Assembly (NCBI GenBank): GCA_964573715.1 | Contig: CAZNKR010000027.1 | Coordinates: forward strand, 1 to 26,877 | Direction: 5' to 3' | Origin: SVEL01 sp964573715 | GTDB lineage: Bacteria; Bacillota; Clostridia; Lachnospirales; Lachnospiraceae | Length of the DNA stretch: 26,877 nucleotides | Part shown: one piece after another, positions 7,657 to 15,864 of the stretch | Layout: every line of letters begins with the position of its first letter | Numbering within the stretch: position 1 is the first letter of the stretch | Translations under genes and position numbers: made by a program | Notes under the pieces: model-generated | What the model was told of the DNA's origin: nothing | What the model saw: the letters and a program-made list of their open reading frames with translations, nothing else | Databases searched by the model: none

Positions 7657-9333
7657 TTATCTAGACAATCTATTTAATGCACTAAATACAGCCCTTACTG
7701 ATGCTCTTGTAATATTTGTACTTTGACCTACTCCATAGGTTGCCTTTCCAGTTTTTAAATCTAGAATGCTTACATATGCAGCTGCTTTGGCATTTGATCC
7801 TTCTCCAAGAGCGTGCTCTGAATAGTCTAATATTTTGAAATCCACGCCTGTTTCTGAATGAAGGGCACATTTTATAGCGTCAATAGGTCCATTTCCTGTA
7901 GTTTCTACATGTTTATCTTCATTCATATATTTAAAATCAAGAATAACCTTTGTATCTCCACATGAAGTATCATCTACATCAAAGAATTTACAGCTTGTAA
8001 ATGTAAATGGATATTCATTTGGTGTCTTATATGTAAGATACTCTTCACGGAACTTTTCCATAATAGTATCTGGTGCAACTTCGCCATGTGCTTCTGCAAT
8101 TACTTGAATTACATCAGCAAATTCTTTGTGCATTCCCTTTGGTAATTTGTATCCAAAATATGTATCCATTACAAAGGCTACTCCACCCTTTCCAGACTGA
8201 CTGTTTATTCTAACTATAGGCTCATAAGCTCTACCTACATCATCTGGATCAATTGGAAGATAAGGTACTTCCCATATTTTGCTGTTATTGTTATGCATAG
8301 CTGTAACGCCTTTGTTTATTGCATCCTGATGTGAACCAGAAAAGGCTGTAAATACAAGCTTTCCTGCATATGGATGTCTTTCACCAATAGACATTTTACA
8401 GCATCTTTCGTATACATCAATTATCTCATTTACATTTTCAATGTTAAGATTTGGATTGATTCCTTGTGAAAACATATTGTATGCAATATTTAAAATATCA
8501 ACATTTCCTGTTCTTTCACCATTACCAAATAAAGTACCTTCAACTCTATCAGCACCTGCTAATAAGGCAAGCTCTGTTGCTGCTACACCTGTTCCTCGGT
8601 CATTATGAGGATGTACGCTTAAGATAATTGTTTCTCTATCTTCAAAATGCTTATTCATCCATTCAATCTGGTCAGCATAAACATTTGGTGTGTTCATTTC
8701 AACTGTGGCTGGAAGATTAAAAATTATTCTATTTTCTTTGGTTGGTTTCCATTCCTTTTGAACTGCGGTACATACCTCAAGGGCATATTCAAGTTCTGTA
8801 CCTGTAAAGCTTTCAGGAGAGTACTCAAGAATAATCTCTCCTGGAAATTTATCTACGTATTTCTTTACCATACGTGTGCCTTCTATAGCAATCTGCTTAA
8901 TTTCTTCCATGCTTTTGTTAAACACAACATTTCTTTGAAGAGTTGATGTTGAATTGTATATATGTACAACCGCTCTTTTAACGCCCTGAAGTGATTCAAA
9001 GGTTCTCTCTATTAGATGTTCGCGACATTGTACTAATACTTGAATGGTAACATCATCTGGAATAAGCTTTCTATCAACAAGCTGGCGTAAAAAATCATAT
9101 TCTATCTGCGAAGCTGATGGAAAACCTATTTCAATTTCTTTAAATCCAAGCTTTACTAAAAGATTAAAAAATTCAATTTTCTCTTCCACTACCATTGGCT
9201 CGATTAATGCCTGATTACCATCTCTTAAATCTACTGAACACCACAAAGGAGCCTGCATTATCTCTTTATTTGGCCATTCTCTGTCTGGAAGGCTTATTAC
9301 TGGATTTCTTTTATATCTGTTGTAGTTTAACAT
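7657..9333 (-). CDS. leuA: 2-isopropylmalate synthase (yeast/actinobacterial-type LeuA)
   Basis: Condenses acetyl-CoA with 2-oxoisovalerate, the first committed step of leucine synthesis. At 558 residues it belongs to the longer LeuA class, with the MLNYNRYKRNP opening, the DLRDGNQ metal/catalytic motif, HPHNDRGTG, and GNGERTGNVD. A C-terminal LeuA allosteric domain starts at about residue 430 (GVDFKILDYSEHALGEGSNA and a final Ser/Thr-rich segment) and is usually leucine-sensitive. I chose the ATG at 9333, which has AGAGGA six bases upstream; an in-frame TTG at 9351 has no such site. The start overlaps the end of the GT2 gene by 7 bases, so translation is probably coupled. It is the last gene of the run from cdaA; no other leucine genes are in the window. 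Confidence 0.95.
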   Translation of the reverse strand: MLNYNRYKRNPVISLPDREWPNKEIMQAPLWCSVDLRDGNQALIEPMVVEEKIEFFNLLVKLGFKEIEIGFPSASQIEYDFLRQLVDRKLIPDDVTIQVLVQCREHLIERTFESLQGVKRAVVHIYNSTSTLQRNVVFNKSMEEIKQIAIEGTRMVKKYVDKFPGEIILEYSPESFTGTELEYALEVCTAVQKEWKPTKENRIIFNLPATVEMNTPNVYADQIEWMNKHFEDRETIILSVHPHNDRGTGVAATELALLAGADRVEGTLFGNGERTGNVDILNIAYNMFSQGINPNLNIENVNEIIDVYERCCKMSIGERHPYAGKLVFTAFSGSHQDAINKGVTAMHNNNSKIWEVPYLPIDPDDVGRAYEPIVRINSQSGKGGVAFVMDTYFGYKLPKGMHKEFADVIQVIAEAHGEVAPDTIMEKFREEYLTYKTPNEYPFTFTSCKFFDVDDTSCGDTKVILDFKYMNEDKHVETTGNGPIDAIKCALHSETGVDFKILDYSEHALGEGSNAKAAAYVSILDLKTGKATYGVGQSTNITRASVRAVFSALNRLSR

Positions 9334-10340
9334 GTTAGTCCTCTCTTCCAATATTTTTCATTCATTGAACATTTGATTATCATAGCTTTAGGAAGCTTTG
9401 TGTACATCTTTCCAACCCTGTAGCCAGCATATTTAAATCCACTGTGCAATATAAGTGAAGGTATTAAATAAGCTTTACCCTTTGATAAAAGATATGCCGT
9501 TGTATTTTCTACCAGCTTTATTCCTTCATTTTCAGAAGATAGATTGTTGAAAATATATGCATATTGGCTATGTGATACGCCTAAATCAAAATTTCTTTTA
9601 AACTCTTGTACAAGAGAATAGTTATGGGAATGTATTACCTTTGCATCAGCTGCGTAAACAACCTTATAACCATTGGTAATAGCCTTATATGCTAGAATGG
9701 CATCTTCATTGAAAATACATCTTGCCGGAAATCCGCCAACCTCCATATACAATGACTTATTATACATAGCGCAAACATCTGAACAAAAAATAGCTTTTAT
9801 GCCCATAGTTTCAATGGATTCTTCATTCTTAACTATCACTTCATCTCCGTAATTGAAGCTTCTAGTATACTTTTCAATAAAGCTGCAATTCTTACGTGGG
9901 AGCTGTTTGGCATATGATACAGAAACATCAGTTTCCATTTTGTCTAAAAGCTTTTCTATTAATTCTTTGTCATTTGGAATAGCATCCTGTGTCATTATTA
10001 AAACATATTCACTTGTTGCCACATTTATTCCCATATGTCTTGTTGCACCATGGTCAAACTCCTCTGGTGTAATATCATATACATAAATAGGAATTCTATC
10101 ATCCTTTATTTCTTTGGTGTTTTTTGATTCTTCATTCATCCTTTTAACTGAAACAATATTATTAAACTTCTCTTCAATATCGTCAATTATAAGAGTAGAA
10201 CCATCAAAATATTTTTTGGAATTAATAAGAATAATCTCTTTTGGTAACACTGTCTGCTTAAGCAAACGATTAATAACTTTTATAAATTCCCTTTTGGGTA
10301 TACATATTGGGATAACCACTGAAACTTCTTTGTTTTTCAT
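9327..10340 (-). CDS. Family 2 glycosyltransferase (rhamnosyltransferase-like)
   Basis: A 337-residue cytoplasmic GT-A enzyme. SVVIPICIPKREF opens the nucleotide-binding fold; ITPEEFDHGATRHMGI (about 115-130) is the FdHG-TR signature common in rhamnosyltransferase-type GT2 proteins. MTQDAIP gives the acidic metal-binding region, and GGFPARCIFNEDAILAYKA the ED acceptor motif. It probably transfers a sugar to a surface polysaccharide or glycolipid; the donor is not readable from sequence. The ATG at 10340 follows GAGGCGG. It lies 25 bases after glmM, which feeds UDP-GlcNAc supply, and overlaps leuA. The link to wall precursor genes suggests a cell-wall glycan role (inference). Confidence 0.85.
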   Translation of the reverse strand: MKNKEVSVVIPICIPKREFIKVINRLLKQTVLPKEIILINSKKYFDGSTLIIDDIEEKFNNIVSVKRMNEESKNTKEIKDDRIPIYVYDITPEEFDHGATRHMGINVATSEYVLIMTQDAIPNDKELIEKLLDKMETDVSVSYAKQLPRKNCSFIEKYTRSFNYGDEVIVKNEESIETMGIKAIFCSDVCAMYNKSLYMEVGGFPARCIFNEDAILAYKAITNGYKVVYAADAKVIHSHNYSLVQEFKRNFDLGVSHSQYAYIFNNLSSENEGIKLVENTTAYLLSKGKAYLIPSLILHSGFKYAGYRVGKMYTKLPKAMIIKCSMNEKYWKRGLTC

Positions 10341-10365
10341 AATCCGCCTCGAATTTTATGTAATT

Positions 10366-11709
10366 TTATATTGCAAAGCCTCTTGCTTTAATAACATCAA
10401 CCACTTTGTATACTTGTTCGTTACATATCTCATCCGATTTTGCTTCCACCATTACTCTGACAAGATTTTCTGTACCACTTGATCTAAGAAGGATTCTTCC
10501 ATCTTCTCCAAGTGATTCTTCCACTTCTTTTGCTGCCTTTAAAACTTCTTCATCTTCCATGGCCTTTACTTTATCCGTAACCTTAACATTTACAAGAAGC
10601 TGCGGGAATATAGCAAGCTCCCTAGTAAGAGTACTAAATGATGCTTTCTTTTCTATCATAGCTTCCATAATCTTAAGTGAAGTAAGTATACCATCACCTG
10701 TAGTTGCATGTTTTGAGAAAATAATATGTCCCGACTGTTCTCCACCTAGGCAGTAACCATTCTTCATCATATTTTCACATACATATTTATCACCTACAGC
10801 AGTCTTTTCTGTGTGGATACCTGCTGCATCAAAGGCTTTATACAATCCTAAATTGGACATAACAGTTGTTACAACTGTATTTCCTTCAAGCATATTATGT
10901 TCTTTCATATATACGCCGCAAACATACATAATGGAATCACCATCCACTATATCTCCATTTTCGTCAACAGCTATACATCTGTCTGCATCACCATCATAAG
11001 CAAATCCAGCATCCACCTTATTTTCTTTAACAAACTTTGATAATACCTCTATATGTGTTGAGCCACAATTTGTATTAATATTTGTTCCATCTGGTTCATT
11101 ATTGATAACATAGGTTTTAGCACCAAGGGCATCAAATACATTTTTTGCTATAGCAGATGCGCTACCATTTGAACAGTCTAGAGCAACTGTTTTATCCTTA
11201 AAGGATCGTGTAGCGATAGAAATAAGATATCCTATATATCTGTTTCTTCCAGCTGAAAAATCAACTGTTCTTCCAATATTTTCTTTTGTAGCAAGTGGAA
11301 GTTCTTCTACCACCCCATCAATATATTCTTCAATTTTGTCTTCAATTTCAGCTTCAAGCTTTTGTCCTTTTGCATTAATAACCTTAATACCATTATCATA
11401 GAATGGATTGTGACTAGCCGAAATCATAATACCACAGTCAAATCCTTCAGTTCTAACAACATATGAAACACTAGGTGTTGTAGTTACATGTAAAAGGTAT
11501 GCATCAGCTCCTGATGCTGTAAGTCCAGCAACTAATGCATATTCAAACATATAGCTGCTTCGTCTGGTATCTTTTCCTATAACCACCTGGGCTTTTTTGT
11601 TCTGTCCATAATACCATCCAAGAAATCTACCTACCTTAAAAGCGTGTTCAACTGTAAGTCCTACATTTGCCTCACCTCTGAATCCATCTGTACCAAAATA
11701 CTTGCCCAT
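10366..11709 (-). CDS. glmM: Phosphoglucosamine mutase
   Basis: Interconverts glucosamine-6-phosphate and glucosamine-1-phosphate for UDP-GlcNAc and peptidoglycan synthesis. At 447 residues it is the normal family length. It starts MGKYFGTDGFRGE; the phosphoserine loop SASHNP puts the catalytic Ser at 99. The Mg-binding DGDADRC, the sugar-recognition GGEQSGH and the C-terminal phosphate-binding RSSGTENLVRVMVE are all present. The ATG at 11709 has GAGG seven bases upstream; the in-frame TTG six bases earlier is a poorer choice. It lies 16 bases after the HPr-like gene. In Firmicutes GlmM is typically encoded with CdaA and CdaR and can bind and inhibit CdaA, so this cluster has the known regulatory trio. 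Confidence 0.97.
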   Translation of the reverse strand: MGKYFGTDGFRGEANVGLTVEHAFKVGRFLGWYYGQNKKAQVVIGKDTRRSSYMFEYALVAGLTASGADAYLLHVTTTPSVSYVVRTEGFDCGIMISASHNPFYDNGIKVINAKGQKLEAEIEDKIEEYIDGVVEELPLATKENIGRTVDFSAGRNRYIGYLISIATRSFKDKTVALDCSNGSASAIAKNVFDALGAKTYVINNEPDGTNINTNCGSTHIEVLSKFVKENKVDAGFAYDGDADRCIAVDENGDIVDGDSIMYVCGVYMKEHNMLEGNTVVTTVMSNLGLYKAFDAAGIHTEKTAVGDKYVCENMMKNGYCLGGEQSGHIIFSKHATTGDGILTSLKIMEAMIEKKASFSTLTRELAIFPQLLVNVKVTDKVKAMEDEEVLKAAKEVEESLGEDGRILLRSSGTENLVRVMVEAKSDEICNEQVYKVVDVIKARGFAI

Positions 11710-11725
11710 TTTCAATCCTCGCTTT

Positions 11726-12010
11726 TTAGTTATTGCCCATCAGGCTATCATCATCAAATCCATTTTCAAGTGCTGATGAAATAGCTTCTAAAGCTTCTAC
11801 TTCGTCCTCACCTTCACATATGAGTTCAATCTCATCATCTCTTTTAACACATGCTCCTAAAATACTGAGCACACTTTTTGCATTTGCTTCACTGTTTTTA
11901 GCTTTAAATGTTATATGGCTTGAATACTTTACCGCCATCTTACATAACTGACCTGCTGGTCTTAAATGTAATCCTGTTTCGTCTTTAATAATAATTTTTT
12001 TACTTACCAT
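11726..12010 (-). CDS. ptsH: HPr-family phosphocarrier protein
   Basis: A 94-residue HPr-fold protein. The active-site motif TGLHLRPA places the phosphorylatable histidine at residue 15. Ser46 lies in ANAKSVLSIL, the site for HPr kinase in Firmicutes; both match Bacillus HPr numbering. The C-terminal tail (ENGFDDDSLMGNN) is a few residues longer and more acidic than usual. It could be the main PTS phosphocarrier or a regulatory Crh-like paralogue, though Crh normally lacks His15. The ATG at 12010 follows GAGGGAG. Its place between cdaR and glmM is unusual: no PTS enzyme I gene is adjacent. It suggests coordinated expression of sugar-flux signalling with c-di-AMP and amino-sugar synthesis. Confidence 0.88.
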   Translation of the reverse strand: MVSKKIIIKDETGLHLRPAGQLCKMAVKYSSHITFKAKNSEANAKSVLSILGACVKRDDEIELICEGEDEVEALEAISSALENGFDDDSLMGNN

Positions 12011-12027
12011 AGTAGTCTCCCTCTATA

Positions 12028-13392
12028 CTATTGAATTGGTGGTTCTTCTTGATTATCGTTTGGTTTATTTGTGTTTTCGTCTTGTATCGGAGTATTTGGT
12101 TTTTCTGTTGTTGTCTGTTCTTGATTTCCTCGAACCGTTGTAGTTGTTTCAGGTTCATCTGCACTACTTAGCTTCACCTCAACATATACATCTTCTACTA
12201 GTCTTATTTCTTCAGGAATATCTATAATGACTTTTGCTGATTTTGTACCTTCTCCTAATCCTTCAAGAGAAACATTATATACATCCGGCATTTCGTATGC
12301 TTTAATTTTTTCTTCAAGGCCTGTAAGTGTATATGAAAATGTACCTTTTGTTACTATGGATGCATCATAATCAGCAGGAATATTAACAAGTGCCAGCTTT
12401 TTAACATCTATAGTATATATTTTAGTGATTATTCTATCTATATACAGTGACACCGTTATTTCCAAAACATCACCGTAAATATATGCGCCTTCTGGAAGCA
12501 TATCGCTAATATTACATTTAACTTCATAATCCTTTTCATTTGGAGAAACCTCTAACAAATCATTAGGAACTGTCAGTTTAGTAATATCTTTAATGTCTGT
12601 TTTCTTACCTACTATTGTTACCTCTGGATTAGATATTTCACTTTTTAAAATGCTGTATCCAGCTGGTAATACTTCATCAAATTTTTCAGTTACCGTTACC
12701 TTCTTTGAATAGTATACAATGCTCTTTACTACTGTTGAAGGGATACTTAATGTAATATTATTATTATCAAGGTTAATCTCTCGTCCCTTTGAATCCGTGC
12801 AAATAAGATTTATTGTTGAAACAAAATCCTCTGACTGTCCTTCAGCTAAAACTACTGCTTCTACATGACTTATGGAATTCATTACTGATGTTGGAGCATT
12901 TACTGTTACATAGCTATCAGCAATATTGTTTCCATATATAACATAACCATCTTCAAGGAATCCAATATTGGAAACTTCTACCTTAAATTCTTTTTCTTCA
13001 ATATCCTCTATCTCAAGCCTCATTGTATTGGTTTTCAAAGTAACTGCTACTTTATCTCTATATGAGGACTTAGAAACTTCTACATTTATAGGCACCGCAT
13101 TCGTCTTTGACAATTCGCTAAAATCGGCAGTAGCCGTAAAGTCAGATGCCGACAGCTTATCTACAATTGAACGTGGTCCAGTAACTGTGACTGACGCGGT
13201 TTCACCTGCTACAACATTGTATACCTTGTTTAATCCTGTAATAGCCTCTTGATTTTCAATGGTAATAGAAATATTAGTAATATTCTTTGTTGTACTAGGA
13301 TCGTCAATGTTAAGTACAATAAGCCACAACATAATGGCAAATAAAACTGATGCAATTTTAAGGAGTATGTTATTTGTGAGATATTTCTTCAT
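12028..13392 (-). CDS. cdaR: CdaR-type YbbR-repeat regulator of diadenylate cyclase
   Basis: A 454-residue membrane-anchored extracytoplasmic protein. One N-terminal membrane segment (about 9-27, ILLKIASVLFAIMLWLIVL) precedes several YbbR beta-repeats covering about 35-400, then a disordered Thr/Pro/Asn tail (TTTTVRGNQEQTTTEKPN). CdaR proteins modulate CdaA activity through the membrane. The ATG at 13392 follows GAGG and lies inside the end of cdaA (23-base overlap), which implies coupled translation. The low-complexity tail is typical of Lachnospiraceae surface proteins and may cross or reach into the wall. Confidence 0.93.
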   Translation of the reverse strand: MKKYLTNNILLKIASVLFAIMLWLIVLNIDDPSTTKNITNISITIENQEAITGLNKVYNVVAGETASVTVTGPRSIVDKLSASDFTATADFSELSKTNAVPINVEVSKSSYRDKVAVTLKTNTMRLEIEDIEEKEFKVEVSNIGFLEDGYVIYGNNIADSYVTVNAPTSVMNSISHVEAVVLAEGQSEDFVSTINLICTDSKGREINLDNNNITLSIPSTVVKSIVYYSKKVTVTEKFDEVLPAGYSILKSEISNPEVTIVGKKTDIKDITKLTVPNDLLEVSPNEKDYEVKCNISDMLPEGAYIYGDVLEITVSLYIDRIITKIYTIDVKKLALVNIPADYDASIVTKGTFSYTLTGLEEKIKAYEMPDVYNVSLEGLGEGTKSAKVIIDIPEEIRLVEDVYVEVKLSSADEPETTTTVRGNQEQTTTEKPNTPIQDENTNKPNDNQEEPPIQ

Positions 13393-14245
13393 TATTACCT
13401 CGTTTTCCTCTTAAAAGCTTGAAACGCTTATTATCAACTGTCTTATTCTGTAGTTTAATTAAAAGCCTGCGTAAATGTTCTCCATCTATGTTTCGAACAA
13501 GCTGACCACCTTGAGCTACAGAAACCTTACCTGTTTCTTCAGATACTATTATGGTAAAGGAATCTGTTACCTCGCTGATACCTACACCAGCTCTATGTCT
13601 AGTTCCAAGCTCCTTACTCAGCTCCATATTATCTGAAAGGGGAAGATAACAGGTTGCAGAAACAACTCTGTCACCTCTAAACACAGCAGCACCATCATGA
13701 AGTGGTGTGTTATGTTCAAATATATTTATAAGTAACTGGCTGGTAATGACTGCATCAACCTCTATACCAGTTGCAATATATTCATCTAAATTAATATCTT
13801 GTTCAAGAACCATAAGTGCACCTGTTTTTGTCTTTGCAAGCTCGTATGTTGCTTTAACAAGTTCATTTATAGTTTTGTCTGAAAACTTCTGGGAAACTCC
13901 TCTGTTCTCCGTAAAGCTAAATATATTGGAAATAAAATTCTTTTTTCCGATCTGTTCTAGTGCTTTTCTAAGTTCTGGCTGAAATACAATAATAAGAGCA
14001 ATAATACCAACACTTAATGTTTTATTAGCTATCCAAAGTATGGTGTTCATTTGGAAGTAAACTGCAATAAGGGTAAAGATAAGGATAACTCCAATACCTT
14101 TAAATAGTGACCATGCTCTTGTATTTTTTATCCAGACCATAATTTGATAGAAAGCAAATGAAATAATAATTATCTCTATGATATCCGTTGGCTTTACAGT
14201 CATAGGCATATATTGATTAATATACTGCATTATTCTTTCAAACAT
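13370..14245 (-). CDS. cdaA: Diadenylate cyclase CdaA
   Basis: Makes the second messenger c-di-AMP from two ATP at the cytoplasmic membrane. At 291 residues it has the usual layout: three N-terminal membrane helices (about 21-39, 50-66, 77-90), a short coiled linker, and the DAC domain with DGA (184-186, in TPLHDGAAVFRGD) and RHR (216-218, in GTRHRAGVG), the ATP-binding catalytic motifs. I start at the ATG at 14245, which has GGAAG upstream; the in-frame ATG at 14272 lacks a ribosome site. It is first in the cdaA-cdaR-HPr-glmM-GT2-leuA run. c-di-AMP controls potassium and osmolyte balance and wall integrity in Firmicutes. Confidence 0.96.
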   Translation of the reverse strand: MFERIMQYINQYMPMTVKPTDIIEIIIISFAFYQIMVWIKNTRAWSLFKGIGVILIFTLIAVYFQMNTILWIANKTLSVGIIALIIVFQPELRKALEQIGKKNFISNIFSFTENRGVSQKFSDKTINELVKATYELAKTKTGALMVLEQDINLDEYIATGIEVDAVITSQLLINIFEHNTPLHDGAAVFRGDRVVSATCYLPLSDNMELSKELGTRHRAGVGISEVTDSFTIIVSEETGKVSVAQGGQLVRNIDGEHLRRLLIKLQNKTVDNKRFKLLRGKRGNNEEISHK

Positions 14246-14272
14246 TACTTCACTTCCTTTCCTAATATTCAT

Positions 14273-14389
14273 GGATTAATTTTCTATGGTTAGTTTATCA
14301 AAAAATCTATTTACTTTATCGTAAATATATGTCTTATTTGTGAACTGGTTTTAAATTGTAAAACGTTTTATTATATGTGAACCATTTTA
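14273..14389. other. Intergenic region upstream of cdaA with related short repeats
   Basis: TGAACTGGTTT occurs at 14341-14351 and again at 14397-14407 (the second inside the end of the upstream gene), with a related TGTGAACCATTTTATTA between them. TAAAACGTTTTA is a palindrome. No terminator with a clear U-run is seen. An extended -10-like TGATAAACT lies near 14300 on the minus strand, without a good -35. The cdaA promoter is probably here but not placed with confidence. Confidence 0.35.
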
Positions 14390-15361
14390 TTATTTATGAA
14401 CTGGTTTCTTTTTGTTTTTAGTATTTGCTTTTCTAGCATTTATACGTTTTATACTCTTTTCAGCTGGTAAAACAACTACCTTTGGCACAGCCTTTACATA
14501 ATAGAAATATTCATCATCCTCAAACTGAGTATATTCTGTACGTGAGTAATCTACTGAGTGGATAAACAACTGTACAAACCATGCTAACGCTGTGCTTATT
14601 AATCCTCCAATAATAACCATTGGAATTGAGTAGACAGCACTCATATCAAAAACAATACATCCTATAAGAATGGATATTGTGGCAAGCAATCCACCTGAAG
14701 CTGTTGATATCATCCAAGAATAATCTACTGAAAGTCTCTTTACAAAGTATACTAAACAAATAACTGCAGAAAATACGATAATTGTAAAGAAAAATGTTGG
14801 ATTCTTAAATACATTGTTTGCCATATTAACCATCATAGAAATAGCAGCATCAGATGATGCATTTGTTAGTGTTTCAAAATTAGTGGCAAAATAGTTGATG
14901 TAAAAATAAATAAGTGTTCCAAAAATCATTGGAATAATTGCTATTGGAGTTGCTGTAAGTCCAAGTAAGACTGGAATTAAAAATGGCAATTTTACCAAAA
15001 ACAACAATGGAATAGCTATAAGTACATATGAATGCTTTGCCGTAAATCTAAAGAACAACAAATACATAATAATAAAGGTCACTAAAACCACAGCTGCGCA
15101 GGTAGGTGAAATAACATATATATGAGCTGTCATAAAAACTAATATTTCCATAACCACAAGTGTTTTTGGCAATATAGCTGCTACTACTGCTGCAAAAATC
15201 ACAACTAACGGATTCGTTAGTATATGCATGGCTCCAATATTAAGGTTTACTATAAGAATTGAAACAAGGGCAATAGCAAACTTAATCGCCAGGTCCATAT
15301 ATTTACTTTTTTCACTATATAGCTGTTTGATTTTTTCTCGTATAACTAATAACTTTAGCAT
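14390..15361 (-). CDS. Polytopic membrane protein of unknown function
   Basis: A 323-residue integral membrane protein with about eight or nine hydrophobic segments, starting at about residue 25. The hydrophilic C-terminus contains YSRTEYTQFEDDEYFYYVKA followed by PKVVV and a very basic tail (KSIKRINARKANTKNKKKP). I recall similar uncharacterised proteins in Lachnospiraceae, often with this acidic-aromatic motif, but can give no established function. The ATG at 15361 has GGAGG nine bases upstream and directly abuts the stop of the preceding gene. It is the last gene of the GT8/acyltransferase cluster, so it could be a transporter, flippase or scaffold for the product (inference). Confidence 0.8.
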   Translation of the reverse strand: MLKLLVIREKIKQLYSEKSKYMDLAIKFAIALVSILIVNLNIGAMHILTNPLVVIFAAVVAAILPKTLVVMEILVFMTAHIYVISPTCAAVVLVTFIIMYLLFFRFTAKHSYVLIAIPLLFLVKLPFLIPVLLGLTATPIAIIPMIFGTLIYFYINYFATNFETLTNASSDAAISMMVNMANNVFKNPTFFFTIIVFSAVICLVYFVKRLSVDYSWMISTASGGLLATISILIGCIVFDMSAVYSIPMVIIGGLISTALAWFVQLFIHSVDYSRTEYTQFEDDEYFYYVKAVPKVVVLPAEKSIKRINARKANTKNKKKPVHK

Positions 15362-15820
15362 CTAGTTTTCCTCCATAATGGCTATTTCCACTTCTTCGTC
15401 GCTTCCAGACTCTAAAGCTTCTTGCAAAGTACCTTCGGTTTTGTATATTCCGTATAGGGCCTTTAAAGTATCGTCATATTCTTTAACTTCATCTTTTATC
15501 ATATTGTATTTAATCTTGTATACAATATATGAAATAGTAAGATATAAGACCATAAATGCGATGTAACATACTATTACTATTCTACCCACATTCACAAGGT
15601 CAATTGTAGTTATATCATATATTAGGGTTTCAATATTTACAAATACAATACAAACTAATGTAAGTAAAAAAGCCAATGTTGCAACAATTGCCGAATTAAT
15701 CAGTTTTAGTCCTAAGTAATCGTCTTTGTAATATTTGCTGGCTGGTAATGACTTTTTGCCATTACTTTGCTCATACAAAGCTAGCTTTGTCATGAGCTTG
15801 ATTTTATCATTGTTTAGCAT
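15362..15820 (-). CDS. Small two-helix membrane protein of unknown function
   Basis: A protein of 152 residues. A basic N-terminus (LNNDKIKLMTKLALYEQ) and a KYYKDDYLGLKLI segment precede two membrane helices (roughly 45-62 and 81-103). The C-terminal cytoplasmic part is charged and looks coiled-coil (MIKDEVKEYDDTLKALYGIY), ending in an acidic tail. The ATG at 15820 has a near-perfect GGAGG six bases upstream; the longer frame from 15844 has none. The stop abuts the start of the next membrane protein, so the two are probably produced together and may form a complex. Not recognised beyond similarity to small clostridial membrane proteins. Confidence 0.75.
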   Translation of the reverse strand: MLNNDKIKLMTKLALYEQSNGKKSLPASKYYKDDYLGLKLINSAIVATLAFLLTLVCIVFVNIETLIYDITTIDLVNVGRIVIVCYIAFMVLYLTISYIVYKIKYNMIKDEVKEYDDTLKALYGIYKTEGTLQEALESGSDEEVEIAIMEEN

Positions 15821-15864
15821 GCTAACCTCCGTAGCGATAGTCAAAATTAACTTTCACTTATTAC

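Noticed and set aside
10406..10756. Plus-strand ORFs opposite glmM, leuA, metN and GH25
   Set aside because: They are antisense shadows of well-supported minus-strand genes, lack ribosome sites and have Ser/Leu/Phe-rich compositions typical of reverse frames.
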